Shown here: positions 51,254 to 60,205 of the stretch, piece after piece | How positions within the stretch are numbered: the first letter of the stretch is position 1 | How the letters are laid out: each line of letters begins with the position of its first letter | Assembly: GCA_022826705.1 (NCBI GenBank) | Contig: JAJDUJ010000009.1 | Location: 1-64,000 of the forward strand | DNA length: 64,000 nucleotides | Direction: 5' to 3' | From: Acidimicrobiia bacterium | Lineage (GTDB): Bacteria; Actinomycetota; Acidimicrobiia; Acidimicrobiales; Bin134 | Program-made: the position numbers and the translations under genes | Notes under the pieces: generated by a model | What the model saw: only the letters and a program-made list of their open reading frames with translations | The model's database searches: none | What the model was told of the DNA's origin: nothing

Positions 51254-53008
51254 TCAGCAGGCGACGAGCTGGTCGCTTGGGCGTTCGGCTACGTGGGGCA
51301 GTTCTTCGCCGCGTGCCCAAAAGAGGGCGATGTCGGCCAGCATTCGCAGACCGCCGCAGCGGCCGCGTCGGGCGATGAAGATGATCTGGGGGGCTATGCG
51401 CTGGTCGCAGGTGTTGTGCCGCTGGCCGATGTTGGAGCCGGGGGCGATCGCCCCGACGAGGTCGCGGCATTTCTCCATCCAGGTGCAGTAGGTGGTCTTC
51501 CCCCACTCGTAGTCCACCACCCCGTTCTCGTCGAAGTAGAACTGGGCGAGCCCCCACTCCTCCCATGAGGGAGAGCGGGATATGTCGGACAGGTAGCCGC
51601 TGATGTCGAGGTCGGCGCACCATGCGGGGATGTCCCGCTCGGGCTGCGGGTCAAGCCAGCTAGAGCACCTCTCGGCCCACCCGGACTGGGCGCTGGGCAG
51701 ATATGCCCGCCCGCCGGCCAGCCAGAGCCGGGCGAAGCTGCCCCACACGCAGTTGACGTCGGTGGCGCCGAGATGGTTCACGGCGTAGGAGGTCTCCTTC
51801 CACACGGCGCTGCACGCCTGCGCCGGAGTGGCGGTGAACTGGTACGAGCGGGAGAGCGACGGGACGAAGTCGTCCCAGCTCCGCAAGCAGCCGGTCAGGT
51901 AGGTGAGGGCGACCGCGTCGTCCACGTCGGGCGCATTCGGGTTGAGGCCTCTTCGGAAACCGCCGGAGGCGACGAGCTCCTCGTGGGAGACGATGCGGGT
52001 GGCGTATACCAGCCCGTCGGTTCCGAACCGGCACGGCGGGTTGTCGCCGGTGCAGCCCAGCTCTGCGGCGGACAGCCCTGAGCCGGGCGGCGGGCAGTCG
52101 AAGGGCTCGCCGGGCGGCGGGAGGTTCTCGCCGGGGCGGACCATGTCGTTCGTCGGCTCGCCGCCGTCGCCCACGCTGGACGACCACCCGTTGTCCCACC
52201 AGCGCCACGGATGGCGGCACGTCGGGTCGGGATACCAGCCCGCCGCCGCCACGGTCGGCTCCGGCTCGGTGGTCACGGTTGTCTCGGGCTTGGGGGTCGA
52301 TTCGGCGGTCGGCTCAGGTTCGGCTGGGCAGTCGGGCGGGTCTGAGGGGTTGGTCTGGTTGTCGGCAGCGGTAAGCGGGTCGGTGTGCTCGTTGGTTCCG
52401 TCGCCTGTTGTGTCGGTCCACGCGAGGCCGTCCCACCAGCGCCACGCGTAGCGGCACGCCGGGTCGGTATACCAGCCGGCCGTCGGGCAGCTCGACGGCG
52501 GGGCGGCTGGCCCGGCGTGGTTGTCGGCGGTGGTCAGCCGGTCGGTGAACCCGACTTGGCCGTCGCCCGTCAAGTCAGTCCACGTCGCGCCGTCCCACCA
52601 GCGCCACAGGTAGCGGCACGCCGGGTCGCGGTACCAGCCGGCAGGCTCAGTACCGGACGGCCGCGGCGCGGCGGGATCGGACACCGTAGGTGTCGGCCCC
52701 GCAGTCGACCCTGCTGGCACCGTAACTGTTGGCTGGGCGGAGGCTGTGGCGGTCGGAGTACCCGAAGGCTCGGCGGGGACTGTGGCGGTCGGAGTACCCG
52801 AAGGCTCGGCGGTCGGACTGGTCTCCGACGCTGGCTCGGGCGCGGCCTGCGCCCCAGGAGTGGAGGTCGCGGCGGTTTCCGCTGTGGGGGTCGGCACTGC
52901 GGCGGTCGGGTCGCGGTTGTCGCTGCCACACGCCGAGGCGACCAAAGCGACTAGGACAGCTCCCGTCGCTACCACGCGCAAAGATCGTGGCCCGACCAAG
53001 AGAACCAT
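51254..53008 (-). CDS. Lipoprotein with three DUF2510 modules
   Basis: A 584-residue lipoprotein. The lipobox LVASACGS is near residue 27 and is followed by a Pro/Thr-rich linker of about 80 residues. Three copies of GWYxDPxCRxxWRWWDG, the DUF2510 signature, occur at about residues 120, 165 and 250; each also has a Cys. The C-terminal ~300 residues form a Cys-rich domain (CTGDNPPCRFG, GGFRRGLNPNAPDVDDAVAL, TWMEKCRDLVGAIAPG) that I do not recognise. DUF2510 is common in actinobacterial surface proteins; its role is unknown. The start ATG 53008 is set by the signal sequence. Confidence 0.82.
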   Translation of the reverse strand: MVLLVGPRSLRVVATGAVLVALVASACGSDNRDPTAAVPTPTAETAATSTPGAQAAPEPASETSPTAEPSGTPTATVPAEPSGTPTATASAQPTVTVPAGSTAGPTPTVSDPAAPRPSGTEPAGWYRDPACRYLWRWWDGATWTDLTGDGQVGFTDRLTTADNHAGPAAPPSSCPTAGWYTDPACRYAWRWWDGLAWTDTTGDGTNEHTDPLTAADNQTNPSDPPDCPAEPEPTAESTPKPETTVTTEPEPTVAAAGWYPDPTCRHPWRWWDNGWSSSVGDGGEPTNDMVRPGENLPPPGEPFDCPPPGSGLSAAELGCTGDNPPCRFGTDGLVYATRIVSHEELVASGGFRRGLNPNAPDVDDAVALTYLTGCLRSWDDFVPSLSRSYQFTATPAQACSAVWKETSYAVNHLGATDVNCVWGSFARLWLAGGRAYLPSAQSGWAERCSSWLDPQPERDIPAWCADLDISGYLSDISRSPSWEEWGLAQFYFDENGVVDYEWGKTTYCTWMEKCRDLVGAIAPGSNIGQRHNTCDQRIAPQIIFIARRGRCGGLRMLADIALFWARGEELPHVAERPSDQLVAC

Positions 53009-53085
53009 GAGGTTGGAGACTAGCCGCCCCCGATACCGGGCCGTGGGCTGGGAATACCCGCAAGGCCCGCGAAAACCCAGGTTGT

Positions 53086-53856
53086 CTACGAGCCGTCTAC
53101 CAGGCGCATGGGGAGCATGGTTAGGGCGGAGAGGCTGCCGTCTGCGGCGGAGTCGGTGAAGCCGGTGAGGGTTGCCCATTGGCCGGAGGCGGGGCGTTGA
53201 TCGAAGGGGAGGGGAGTCTCGAAGGGGAGGTTCTCGCCCAGTGCTCCTCCTTGGGCCAAGGCCAGGCCCAACAGGCCGTCTTGGTCTTCGATCTGGAACA
53301 CGATTGTGCCCTCGAAGCCCCGGCCCTCGCCCACCACAACGGTGCCGCCGGCGAGGAGTTCGCCCACCATTGGGGATTCCACCACGATGTCGTCCGACTG
53401 GGCGCTGATCACCACCCAGGTCAGCGTGCCGTCGTCAAGTTGAACTTGCTGCATATGGATGGTGGAGGCCAGCCCGAACGGCGAGCCGTCCTCGGCCAGC
53501 CGGGGCAGCTCTGCGGTGGCGGTGGCGCCGTTCTGCACCGCGGGACGGGGCTCGGCGGCCCTTTCTCCCCGTGCCACTTGCCGCGCAAAGGCCGCCGCCG
53601 CCTCGTCAGGAGTGCGCGGCCACGCCTCAGGCTCGAAGGTGGGCCATACCAGCAGCTCCGGAAGGGGGAGGGCAGTGGGTTCAGGAGTTGGGGTCGGAGT
53701 GGCGGGCATAGGTGTCGGCGTCGGGTCGGCCACTGTCGGAATCTCGTCCAGGTCCACGGTCTCAACCACGACCACCTCAGGCTCTTCTGCGTCGTTGCCG
53801 CAGGCAGCCATCACGAGGACTGCCACAAGCAACAGAGCCCACATCCGGCTAATCAC
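53086..53856 (-). CDS. Lipoprotein with Gmad2-like immunoglobulin domain
   Basis: A 256-residue lipoprotein. The signal and lipobox are WALLLVAVLVMAACGN. A Pro/Thr-rich linker (TPTPMPATPTPTPEPT) follows. The C-terminal ~90 residues (VVESPMVGELLAGGTVVVGE, GFEGTIVFQIEDQDG) match the Gmad2 immunoglobulin-like fold seen in spore-germination and actinobacterial surface proteins. It is upstream of the DUF2510 lipoprotein on the same strand, 77 bp apart. The function is unknown. Confidence 0.75.
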   Translation of the reverse strand: MISRMWALLLVAVLVMAACGNDAEEPEVVVVETVDLDEIPTVADPTPTPMPATPTPTPEPTALPLPELLVWPTFEPEAWPRTPDEAAAAFARQVARGERAAEPRPAVQNGATATAELPRLAEDGSPFGLASTIHMQQVQLDDGTLTWVVISAQSDDIVVESPMVGELLAGGTVVVGEGRGFEGTIVFQIEDQDGLLGLALAQGGALGENLPFETPLPFDQRPASGQWATLTGFTDSAADGSLSALTMLPMRLVDGS

Positions 53857-53866
53857 ACCCGAACAC

Positions 53867-53881
53867 TATCCTGGGGCGTCC
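53867..53881 (+). promoter_or_regulatory. -10 box of the 53.9-kb amidohydrolase
   Basis: TATCCT (53867-53872) nine bases before ATG 53882; a possible leaderless start. Confidence 0.35.
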
Positions 53882-55003
53882 ATGCTCCCAGCCGACGTCA
53901 AACCCATATCGGTTGACGATCACGTCATCGAGCCGCCCCATCTGTGGCAGAGCCGCCTGCCTGCGGCCTACCGCGACCGCGGCCCCCGAGTCGTCGAGTT
54001 GGAGAACGGCACCGAGGCGTGGCTGTACGAAGACCAGGTGGTCCAAACGGTGCGGGGCAACACCCGCACACTGCCGGGATACGACGACGACCCGCTGGGC
54101 GTGGCCCGATTCAGCGAGATGCGCCCCGGCTGTTACGACCCCTCAGCCCGCCTAGACGACATGGATCTCGACGGAATCTGGGCCCAGGTGAACTTCCCCG
54201 ACTTCAGCCGGTTCGCCGGCCACCGTTTCGTGGTGAGCAATGACTTCGATCTGGCCGCGCTGTGCGTGCGGGCCTACAACGACTTCATTTTGGAGGAGTG
54301 GTGCGCCACCGACCCTCAGCGGCTCATCCCCCTGATTGTGGTGCCGCTGTGGGATCCGGCCGCCGCTGCTGAGGAGGTACGGCGCACCGCGGCCATGGGC
54401 GCCCGGGCGGTGGCCTTCTCGGAGAATCCCACCTCGCTGGGTCTGCCGTCGGTGTTCACCGACCATTGGGAGCCGCTGTGGTCCGCGGTGGACGAGACCG
54501 GCCTGGTGGTGTGCCTGCACATAGGCTCGTCGTCCAAGCTCATCAAGTCGTCCGACGATGCCCCTCCGTGCCTCGTGCTGCCCTACGTGGGAGCCAACTC
54601 CATGATTGCCTGCTCCGACTGGCTGTTCTCCGGCATTTTGGACCGCCATCGGTCTATTCAGGTCGCCTTCTCCGAAGGCGGCGCCGGCTGGGCTCCCTAC
54701 CTGCTGGAACAGTCCAGTCAAGTGTTCAACAACTTCCGAGTGCAGCTCCCCGCCGAGCGCCCCCCACGGGAGACCTTCGCCGAGCACATGACGGTGTGCA
54801 TGCTGCGCGACGACACCGCCATCGCCGCCCTCGACGCGATCGGCGAGGACAACATCACCTGGGAGTCCGACTACCCCCACGAGTCCACCCTGTTCCCCAA
54901 CAGCATGGAGTCCCTCAAACACACCACCGCTCCTATGGCCGAGGACGTTGCCCGCAAATTCGCCGAGACCAACGCCCGCCGACTATTCAAGATCGGCATC
55001 TGA
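53882..55003 (+). CDS. Amidohydrolase-2 family metal-dependent hydrolase
   Basis: A 373-residue member of the same superfamily as the genes at 23.5 and 26.9 kb. It begins LPADVKPISVDDHVIEPPHL with the DxH metal site; the middle has LVVCLHIGSSSKLIKS and SIQVAFSEGGAGWAPYLLEQ, and the end has NITWESDYPHESTLFPNS with the catalytic Asp. The start is ATG 53882. bioB follows after 51 bp but belongs to a different pathway. The substrate is unknown. Confidence 0.9.
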   Translation: MLPADVKPISVDDHVIEPPHLWQSRLPAAYRDRGPRVVELENGTEAWLYEDQVVQTVRGNTRTLPGYDDDPLGVARFSEMRPGCYDPSARLDDMDLDGIWAQVNFPDFSRFAGHRFVVSNDFDLAALCVRAYNDFILEEWCATDPQRLIPLIVVPLWDPAAAAEEVRRTAAMGARAVAFSENPTSLGLPSVFTDHWEPLWSAVDETGLVVCLHIGSSSKLIKSSDDAPPCLVLPYVGANSMIACSDWLFSGILDRHRSIQVAFSEGGAGWAPYLLEQSSQVFNNFRVQLPAERPPRETFAEHMTVCMLRDDTAIAALDAIGEDNITWESDYPHESTLFPNSMESLKHTTAPMAEDVARKFAETNARRLFKIGI

Positions 55004-55054
55004 TCCACAGATCCGCAAGAACGGTGAATTCCCCCAATCATCAGGAGTGCGCGA

Positions 55055-56023
55055 ATGACCACGATTGAGTTTCTTCTCCGACCCAGACACAACTGGAGCG
55101 CTGATGAGGCTGAAGCGTTGATCGCCCGCCCGTTTCACGACCTCCTGGCCGATGCCCACCAAATCCACCGGGCCCGCCATGATCCCCATGAGGTGGAGGC
55201 CGCCATGCTGCTGTCCATCAAGACGGGGGCGTGTCCTGAGGACTGTGCCTATTGCCCGCAGTCGGCCAAGTGGAACACCGGCCTCAAGCCCGAGCGGCTC
55301 ATGCCCACCAGCGACATTGTCGCAGCCGCAGAGAAAGCCCAACGGGCGGGCGCAACCCGCTTCTGCATGGGTGCGGCGTGGCGGGAGCCGAACGACCAGC
55401 AGGTCGAGGAGGTCAGCCACGCAGTCCGCGAGGTGGGCGCGCTCGGTTTGGAGACCTGTGCGACTCTGGGCATGCTCACCGCCGAGCAGGCCAACACGCT
55501 GGCCGACGCGGGCCTCGACTACTACAACCACAACCTCGATACCTCGCCCGAGTTCTACGGCGAGATCATCACCACCCGCGTCTACCAAGACCGCCTGACC
55601 ACGCTGGCCCATGTCCGCGATTCCGGTGTGAAGCTGTGTACCGGCGGAATCGTCGGCATGGGGGAGTCAAGGCGCGACCGCGCTGGCCTGCTGGCGGAAC
55701 TAGCGCAACTCGATCCGCATCCCGAGAGCGTCCCCATCAACTTGCTGGTTCAAGTTCCGGGCACCCCGCTGTTCGGCACCGAGAAACTCGATCCCCTCGA
55801 ACTGGTCAGAACGATTGCGGCGGCACGGCTGATGATGCCGGAATCGGTGGTTCGGCTGTCAGCCGGTCGCAACGAGATGACCGACGAGCTCCAAGCCCTG
55901 TGTCTACACGCCGGGGCCAGCAGCATCTTCCTCGGTGATCGACTCCTCACCACTGCCAATCCCGGCGCCACCCGCGACGAGGCGCTGTTGGAGAAACTCG
56001 ATGTCCAACTAGTGGAGCTGTGA
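55055..56023 (+). CDS. bioB: Biotin synthase
   Basis: A 322-residue radical SAM enzyme that inserts sulfur into dethiobiotin. The SAM [4Fe-4S] cysteines Cys60, Cys64 and Cys67 are in [11 protein letters not shown]. Further blocks are [33 protein letters not shown] and [28 protein letters not shown] provides the C-terminal arginine for the [2Fe-2S] cluster. The length is normal. No other biotin gene is nearby. A 6-bp stem (56024-56041) between it and the convergent crotonase could end transcription. Confidence 0.96.
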   Translation: MTTIEFLLRPRHNWSADEAEALIARPFHDLLADAHQIHRARHDPHEVEAAMLLSIKTGACPEDCAYCPQSAKWNTGLKPERLMPTSDIVAAAEKAQRAGATRFCMGAAWREPNDQQVEEVSHAVREVGALGLETCATLGMLTAEQANTLADAGLDYYNHNLDTSPEFYGEIITTRVYQDRLTTLAHVRDSGVKLCTGGIVGMGESRRDRAGLLAELAQLDPHPESVPINLLVQVPGTPLFGTEKLDPLELVRTIAAARLMMPESVVRLSAGRNEMTDELQALCLHAGASSIFLGDRLLTTANPGATRDEALLEKLDVQLVEL

Positions 56024-56041
56024 TAGCTCTCTAACGAGCTA
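56024..56041. terminator. Possible bidirectional stem-loop
   Basis: TAGCTC-TCTAAC-GAGCTA forms a six-base stem directly after the bioB stop and over the stop of the convergent gene. It has no U-tract, so support is weak. Confidence 0.25.
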
Positions 56042-56851
56042 CTTCTTGTCAGGCTCGCGCCCGAAGCGCTCCATTGACTTCTCGAACTCTGCCACCGAGG
56101 AGTACACCGCCACCCGGTCGAACTGCCGTTGGATGTTCCGGTCGGTCACGTCGGCGTGTACGTCCACTGCCATCTTGGCCAGTCCCAGCGCCTCAGTGGG
56201 CAGCGACATCAGGTGCCGGCAGAAGGCATACACCTCGTCCATCAGCGACTCAGCCGGATACACCTCATGCACCAACCCGATCGACTTGGCCTGCTCAGCG
56301 TCGATCTCCATGGTGGCCATGGCCATCCATTTGGCCCAGCTCGGGCCGATCAACCGGGTAAGCCTGCTGGTGCCGCCGCTGCCGGCGATACCGCCCAGCT
56401 TCACCTCGGGCAGAGCAAACGATGCTTCTGGCGTGCAGAACCGGAAGTCCACCGAGCCGGCCATCTCCACCCCGGCCCCCAAACACCGCGCTTGGATGGC
56501 CATGATCACCGGCTTCTCCACCGCCTCCATCTCGTCGTAGAGCAGGTGGTGGCTGCGGTAGTCGCGGCGAAAGTTCCAGCCCGGATGCTGGTCCATTGTC
56601 TCGGGATTGCCAGGACGGTTCCCCGCCGGGCTGGAAATGTCCTGTCCGGCGGTGAAGTAGCGGCCCTTGGCCGTGATCACCAGGCATTTCAGGTCATCGC
56701 GGTCGCCCAGCGCCAGCACGGCCTCCCATAGAGCCGCGGTCATGTCGTGGCTGATGGCGTTCAGCTTGTCGGGCCGGTCGAGGGTGACCGTGATGATCCC
56801 GTCGTCTACATCGATGACGGCGTTGGGATGGCCTTTGAGCTCTCCTGCCAC
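56039..56851 (-). CDS. Enoyl-CoA hydratase family protein
   Basis: A 270-residue crotonase. The motifs KGRYFTAGQDISSP and IQARCLGAGVEMAGSVDFRF form the oxyanion hole region. It hydrates or otherwise converts a CoA thioester; the exact substrate is unknown. One base separates it from the LLM oxidoreductase upstream, so they are co-transcribed on the minus strand. Confidence 0.9.
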   Translation of the reverse strand: MAGELKGHPNAVIDVDDGIITVTLDRPDKLNAISHDMTAALWEAVLALGDRDDLKCLVITAKGRYFTAGQDISSPAGNRPGNPETMDQHPGWNFRRDYRSHHLLYDEMEAVEKPVIMAIQARCLGAGVEMAGSVDFRFCTPEASFALPEVKLGGIAGSGGTSRLTRLIGPSWAKWMAMATMEIDAEQAKSIGLVHEVYPAESLMDEVYAFCRHLMSLPTEALGLAKMAVDVHADVTDRNIQRQFDRVAVYSSVAEFEKSMERFGREPDKK

Positions 56852-57976
56852 CTAGCCAGCTTCGCGCAGGCGGGTGGTGCGGTGCACCGGGTCGGTGTCG
56901 ATCTTCGGGATCACGTGCTCGCCCATGAGCTGGATCATCTTGAGGTCGTCGGCCCGCTCAGCCGAGCCCAGTCCGAACACCAATTGGTCGGCCCCGGCGT
57001 CGGCCCACGCCTGGGCGCCCTTCAGCGCCTGGTCGGGGTTGCCCATCACGGCACCCGGTTGGCCGATCATCCCCTGTGCCTCCTCGATAGTGGGCATGGG
57101 AAGGGTCTGGGGCCACGGAGGCACCCACTCGGGCCGGGGGAAGGTGTCGTGGTAGCGGAACACGTTGGACTGGAGGTAGGCCATCGACGACCGCATGATG
57201 GCGTCCACAGCCTCCTCGGTGGTCTCGGCCACGAACGCCCCGCTGGTCACCATGATGTTGTCGTTCACGAATGCCCCCACCGGCTCGGCGTTGCCGATCT
57301 CGTTCTTGTAGGCCTCCAGCACCGGGGCCAGCTCGGCGAGCTCTCCCACCGAGAAGCCCAGCACGCCGAGGCCCTTGCGGGCGGCCATGGCATAGCTGGT
57401 GGTGTTGCCCGCCGCGTACCACATGGCGGGGTGGCCCTTGCCCCACGGCTTGGGCAGCACCTTGCGGGGAGGCAGCGACCAGAACTTGCCCTCGTAGCCC
57501 TCATAGGTGTCCTGGGTCCACATCTTGGCGAACTCGCCGATCACGTCCTCCCAGATCTCCTTGGTGGCGGTGGTGTCGGTGATGCCCTCTTTGTGCAAAA
57601 AGCCGAGGATCTCGTGGCTGCCAGCGCCCCGTCCGGTGCCGAACTCGAAGCGGCCTCCGGAGAGGTGGTCGAGCATGGCCACCCGCTCGGCCACCTTGGC
57701 CGGGTGGTTCACCTGGGGCAGGGGGTTGAAGATGCCCGACCCGATGTGGATGCGCTCGGTGGCATGCGCCAGATAGCCGGCTACCGCATCGTTGGCCGAC
57801 AAGTGGGAGTACTCGTCGAGGAAGTGGTGCTCGGTGAGCCACACGTACTTGAACCCGGCCTTGTCGGCCGCGATCACCAGCTCCAATTCCTCCATGAACA
57901 TCTTGTGCTCAGCATCGGGATCGCCCTCCCGGCGGAACTGGGGGTTGTACCCCTGGATGAAGACTCCAAATTCCAT
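56852..57976 (-). CDS. LLM class flavin-dependent oxidoreductase, copy 1
   Basis: A 374-residue luciferase-like monooxygenase using FMNH2 or F420. It starts MEFGVFIQGYNPQFRREGDP and contains VWLTEHHFLDEYSHLSANDA, ERIHIGSGIFNPLPQVNHP and FEFGTGRGAGSHEI, the flavin-binding barrel strands. It is very similar, roughly 85% by eye, to copy 2 upstream. The 46-bp spacing and same strand suggest one operon with the downstream crotonase. The substrate is unknown. Confidence 0.9.
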   Translation of the reverse strand: MEFGVFIQGYNPQFRREGDPDAEHKMFMEELELVIAADKAGFKYVWLTEHHFLDEYSHLSANDAVAGYLAHATERIHIGSGIFNPLPQVNHPAKVAERVAMLDHLSGGRFEFGTGRGAGSHEILGFLHKEGITDTTATKEIWEDVIGEFAKMWTQDTYEGYEGKFWSLPPRKVLPKPWGKGHPAMWYAAGNTTSYAMAARKGLGVLGFSVGELAELAPVLEAYKNEIGNAEPVGAFVNDNIMVTSGAFVAETTEEAVDAIMRSSMAYLQSNVFRYHDTFPRPEWVPPWPQTLPMPTIEEAQGMIGQPGAVMGNPDQALKGAQAWADAGADQLVFGLGSAERADDLKMIQLMGEHVIPKIDTDPVHRTTRLREAG

Positions 57977-58022
57977 GTCAGCCTCTTTTCTGGGTGCTTT
58001 TGGTTGTTCCTTCTCAGTGGCG

Positions 58023-59150
58023 CTAGGCCGCGGCCTCGCGCAGGCGGGTGGTGCGGTGTACCGGGTCGGTGTCGATCTTGGGGATCACGTGCTTGCCCAG
58101 CAGCTCGATGGTCTTCAGGTCGTCGGCCCGTTCACTGGAGCCCATGCCGAACACCAGCTGGTCGGCCCCGGCGTCAGCCCATTGCTGGCAGGCCTTGAGG
58201 GCCTGGTCGGGGTCGCCCATCACGCTGCCCGGCTGGCCCACGGTCTCCCACAGGTCATCGGCGCTGGGCATGGGGATGGTCTGGGGCCACGGCGGCACCC
58301 ACTCGGGCCGGGGGAATGTGTCGTGGTAGCGGAACACATTGGACTGGAGGTAGGTCATCGACGACCGCAGCGCGTGGTCCACCGCTCCCTGGTCGGTTTC
58401 GGCAACGAACGCTCCCGTGGTCACCATGAGGTTGTCGTTCACGAACGCCCCCACCGGCTCGGCATTGCCGATGTCGCGCTTGTAGGCCTCCAGCACTGGG
58501 GCCAGCTCGTCTAGGGCTCCTACTGAGAAGCCGAGCACGCCGAGGCCCTTGCGGGCGGCCATGGCGTAGCTGGTCACGTTTCCGGCCGCGTACCACATGG
58601 CCGGGTGGCCCTTGCCCCACGGCTTGGGCAGCACTTTGCGGGGCGGCAGCGACCAGAACTTGCCCTCGTAGCCCTCGTAGGTGTCCTGGGTCCACATCTT
58701 GGCGAACTCGCCGATCACGTCTTCCCAGATCTCCTTGGTGTGAGAGGTGTCGGTGATGCCCTCGCGGTGCAGGAAACCCAGAATCTCGTGGCTGCCGGCG
58801 CCCCGTCCGGTGCCGAACTCGAACCGACCGCCGGTGAGGTGGTCGAGCATGGCCACCCGCTCGGCCACCTTGGCCGGGTGGTTCACCTGGGGCAGCGGGT
58901 TGAAGATGCCCGATCCGATGTGGATGCGCTCGGTGGCATGCGCCAGATAGCCGGCGATGGCGTCGTTGGCCGACATGTGGGAGTACTCGTCGAGGAAGTG
59001 GTGCTCGGGCAGCCACACGTACTTGAACCCGGCCTTGTCGGCTGCGATCACCAGGTCGAGCTCCTCCATGAACGCAGTGTGCTCGGCATCGGGGTCGGTG
59101 TCCCGGCGGTGCTGGGGCACGTATCCCTGGATGAAAAGTCCAAACTCCAT
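58023..59150 (-). CDS. LLM class flavin-dependent oxidoreductase, copy 2
   Basis: A 375-residue paralogue. It differs from copy 1 mainly at the ends of barrel helices (for example VPQHRRDTDPDAEHTAFM, MPSADDLWETVGQPG). The two halves share long identical blocks such as HIGSGIFNPLPQVNHPAKV. Tandem duplication is the obvious origin; a heteromeric enzyme, as in bacterial luciferase, is possible. It is the first gene of its operon, divergent from the alpha/beta hydrolase at 59240. Confidence 0.9.
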   Translation of the reverse strand: MEFGLFIQGYVPQHRRDTDPDAEHTAFMEELDLVIAADKAGFKYVWLPEHHFLDEYSHMSANDAIAGYLAHATERIHIGSGIFNPLPQVNHPAKVAERVAMLDHLTGGRFEFGTGRGAGSHEILGFLHREGITDTSHTKEIWEDVIGEFAKMWTQDTYEGYEGKFWSLPPRKVLPKPWGKGHPAMWYAAGNVTSYAMAARKGLGVLGFSVGALDELAPVLEAYKRDIGNAEPVGAFVNDNLMVTTGAFVAETDQGAVDHALRSSMTYLQSNVFRYHDTFPRPEWVPPWPQTIPMPSADDLWETVGQPGSVMGDPDQALKACQQWADAGADQLVFGMGSSERADDLKTIELLGKHVIPKIDTDPVHRTTRLREAAA

Positions 59151-59225
59151 GTCGGCCTCTCTGTCGACTTTCGGCTGATATTTCCTAACATCCCGCCCGC
59201 CTCAGGGCATAAGTGCGGGAGCGAA

Positions 59226-59239
59226 TAGGCTGCCGGGCC
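59226..59239 (+). promoter_or_regulatory. -10 box of the alpha/beta-hydrolase operon
   Basis: TAGGCT (59226-59231) eight bases before GTG 59240, without a Shine-Dalgarno. It supports this start over an upstream GTG at 59213. Confidence 0.4.
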
Positions 59240-60205
59240 GTGCCTCCCATTCGCCCCGAGCAACCGCCAACCCCGCCCCGAGATGCCTTCGCCATCCACC
59301 GGGCCCCGGTCGACGGCGACCTGTCGCTGGCTTACATCCGCGAGGGAGTGGGCGGCTACCCCTTGGTGCTGGTCCACGGCTATCCCGAGACCAAGCGCAT
59401 CTGGTGGCGCAACATCATCCCGCTGGCCGAGGCTGGCTACGAGGTGATCGTTCCCGACCTGCGGGGCTACGGCGACTCCGATCTGTCCGAAGACGACCAG
59501 TACGACCTGGTGCTGTACTCCCGAGACATCCACACCCTGGTTCACGACGTGCTCGGCCACCAGCGGGTCGGGCTGCTGGGCGGTGATGTGGGCGGCGCGG
59601 TGATCGTGGACATGGCCAACCGCTGGCCCGAGTTCGCAGAGCGGATGGTGTTCTTCAACACCGTGGCCCCCTTCATCGTCGACCAGGTCGACTGGTACAC
59701 CGAGCGGGGACTGTCGCTGAACCCGCTGCCCCACGGGCCCACCGGCGACTATCGCATCCGCCAAGGCCGCGACCCCGACAAATTGCGAGCCGAGCTCGAC
59801 ACCCCCGAGCGCTGCCGTCGCTACGTGAAGGACTTCTACGAGCATCGGCTATTGGCCTCCCAGTACTCCTTCGAGGAGGACGACTACGACTTCATGACCG
59901 AGCCGTTTGCCGACTTGGAGCGGCTGGCCTCGGGCTGGTCGGTGTACCAGCTGGAGTACGGCCGGCCGATGACTGAGCCGCCCATGATGGGCACTCAGGT
60001 GCAGGCCCCCACGCTCATCCTGTACGGCCCCGACGACCAGATCGTGCCCAAGGACTTCCCCAAACGCTGCGAGATCTCCTTCGCCAACCGGGTGGGGCCA
60101 GTGGTGATCCCCGAATGCGGCCACTTCCTCCAGTGGGAGCGGGCCGACGTGTTCAACGAGCTGGTGAAGTACTTCTACGCCGATCTGAGGGAAGGGAAGG
60201 GCTGA
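59240..60205 (+). CDS. Alpha/beta hydrolase, epoxide-hydrolase-like
   Basis: A protein of about 321 residues. The oxyanion-loop motif LVLVHGYPETKRIWW (HGxP) and the nucleophile Asp in GLLGGDVGGAVIVDM are typical of epoxide hydrolases or haloalkane dehalogenases. The C-terminus has the acid and His residues in ILYGPDDQIVPKD and VIPECGHFLQWERAD. The GTG start is supported by TAGGCT eight bases upstream. It overlaps the next gene (TGATG). Confidence 0.88.
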   Translation: MPPIRPEQPPTPPRDAFAIHRAPVDGDLSLAYIREGVGGYPLVLVHGYPETKRIWWRNIIPLAEAGYEVIVPDLRGYGDSDLSEDDQYDLVLYSRDIHTLVHDVLGHQRVGLLGGDVGGAVIVDMANRWPEFAERMVFFNTVAPFIVDQVDWYTERGLSLNPLPHGPTGDYRIRQGRDPDKLRAELDTPERCRRYVKDFYEHRLLASQYSFEEDDYDFMTEPFADLERLASGWSVYQLEYGRPMTEPPMMGTQVQAPTLILYGPDDQIVPKDFPKRCEISFANRVGPVVIPECGHFLQWERADVFNELVKYFYADLREGKG

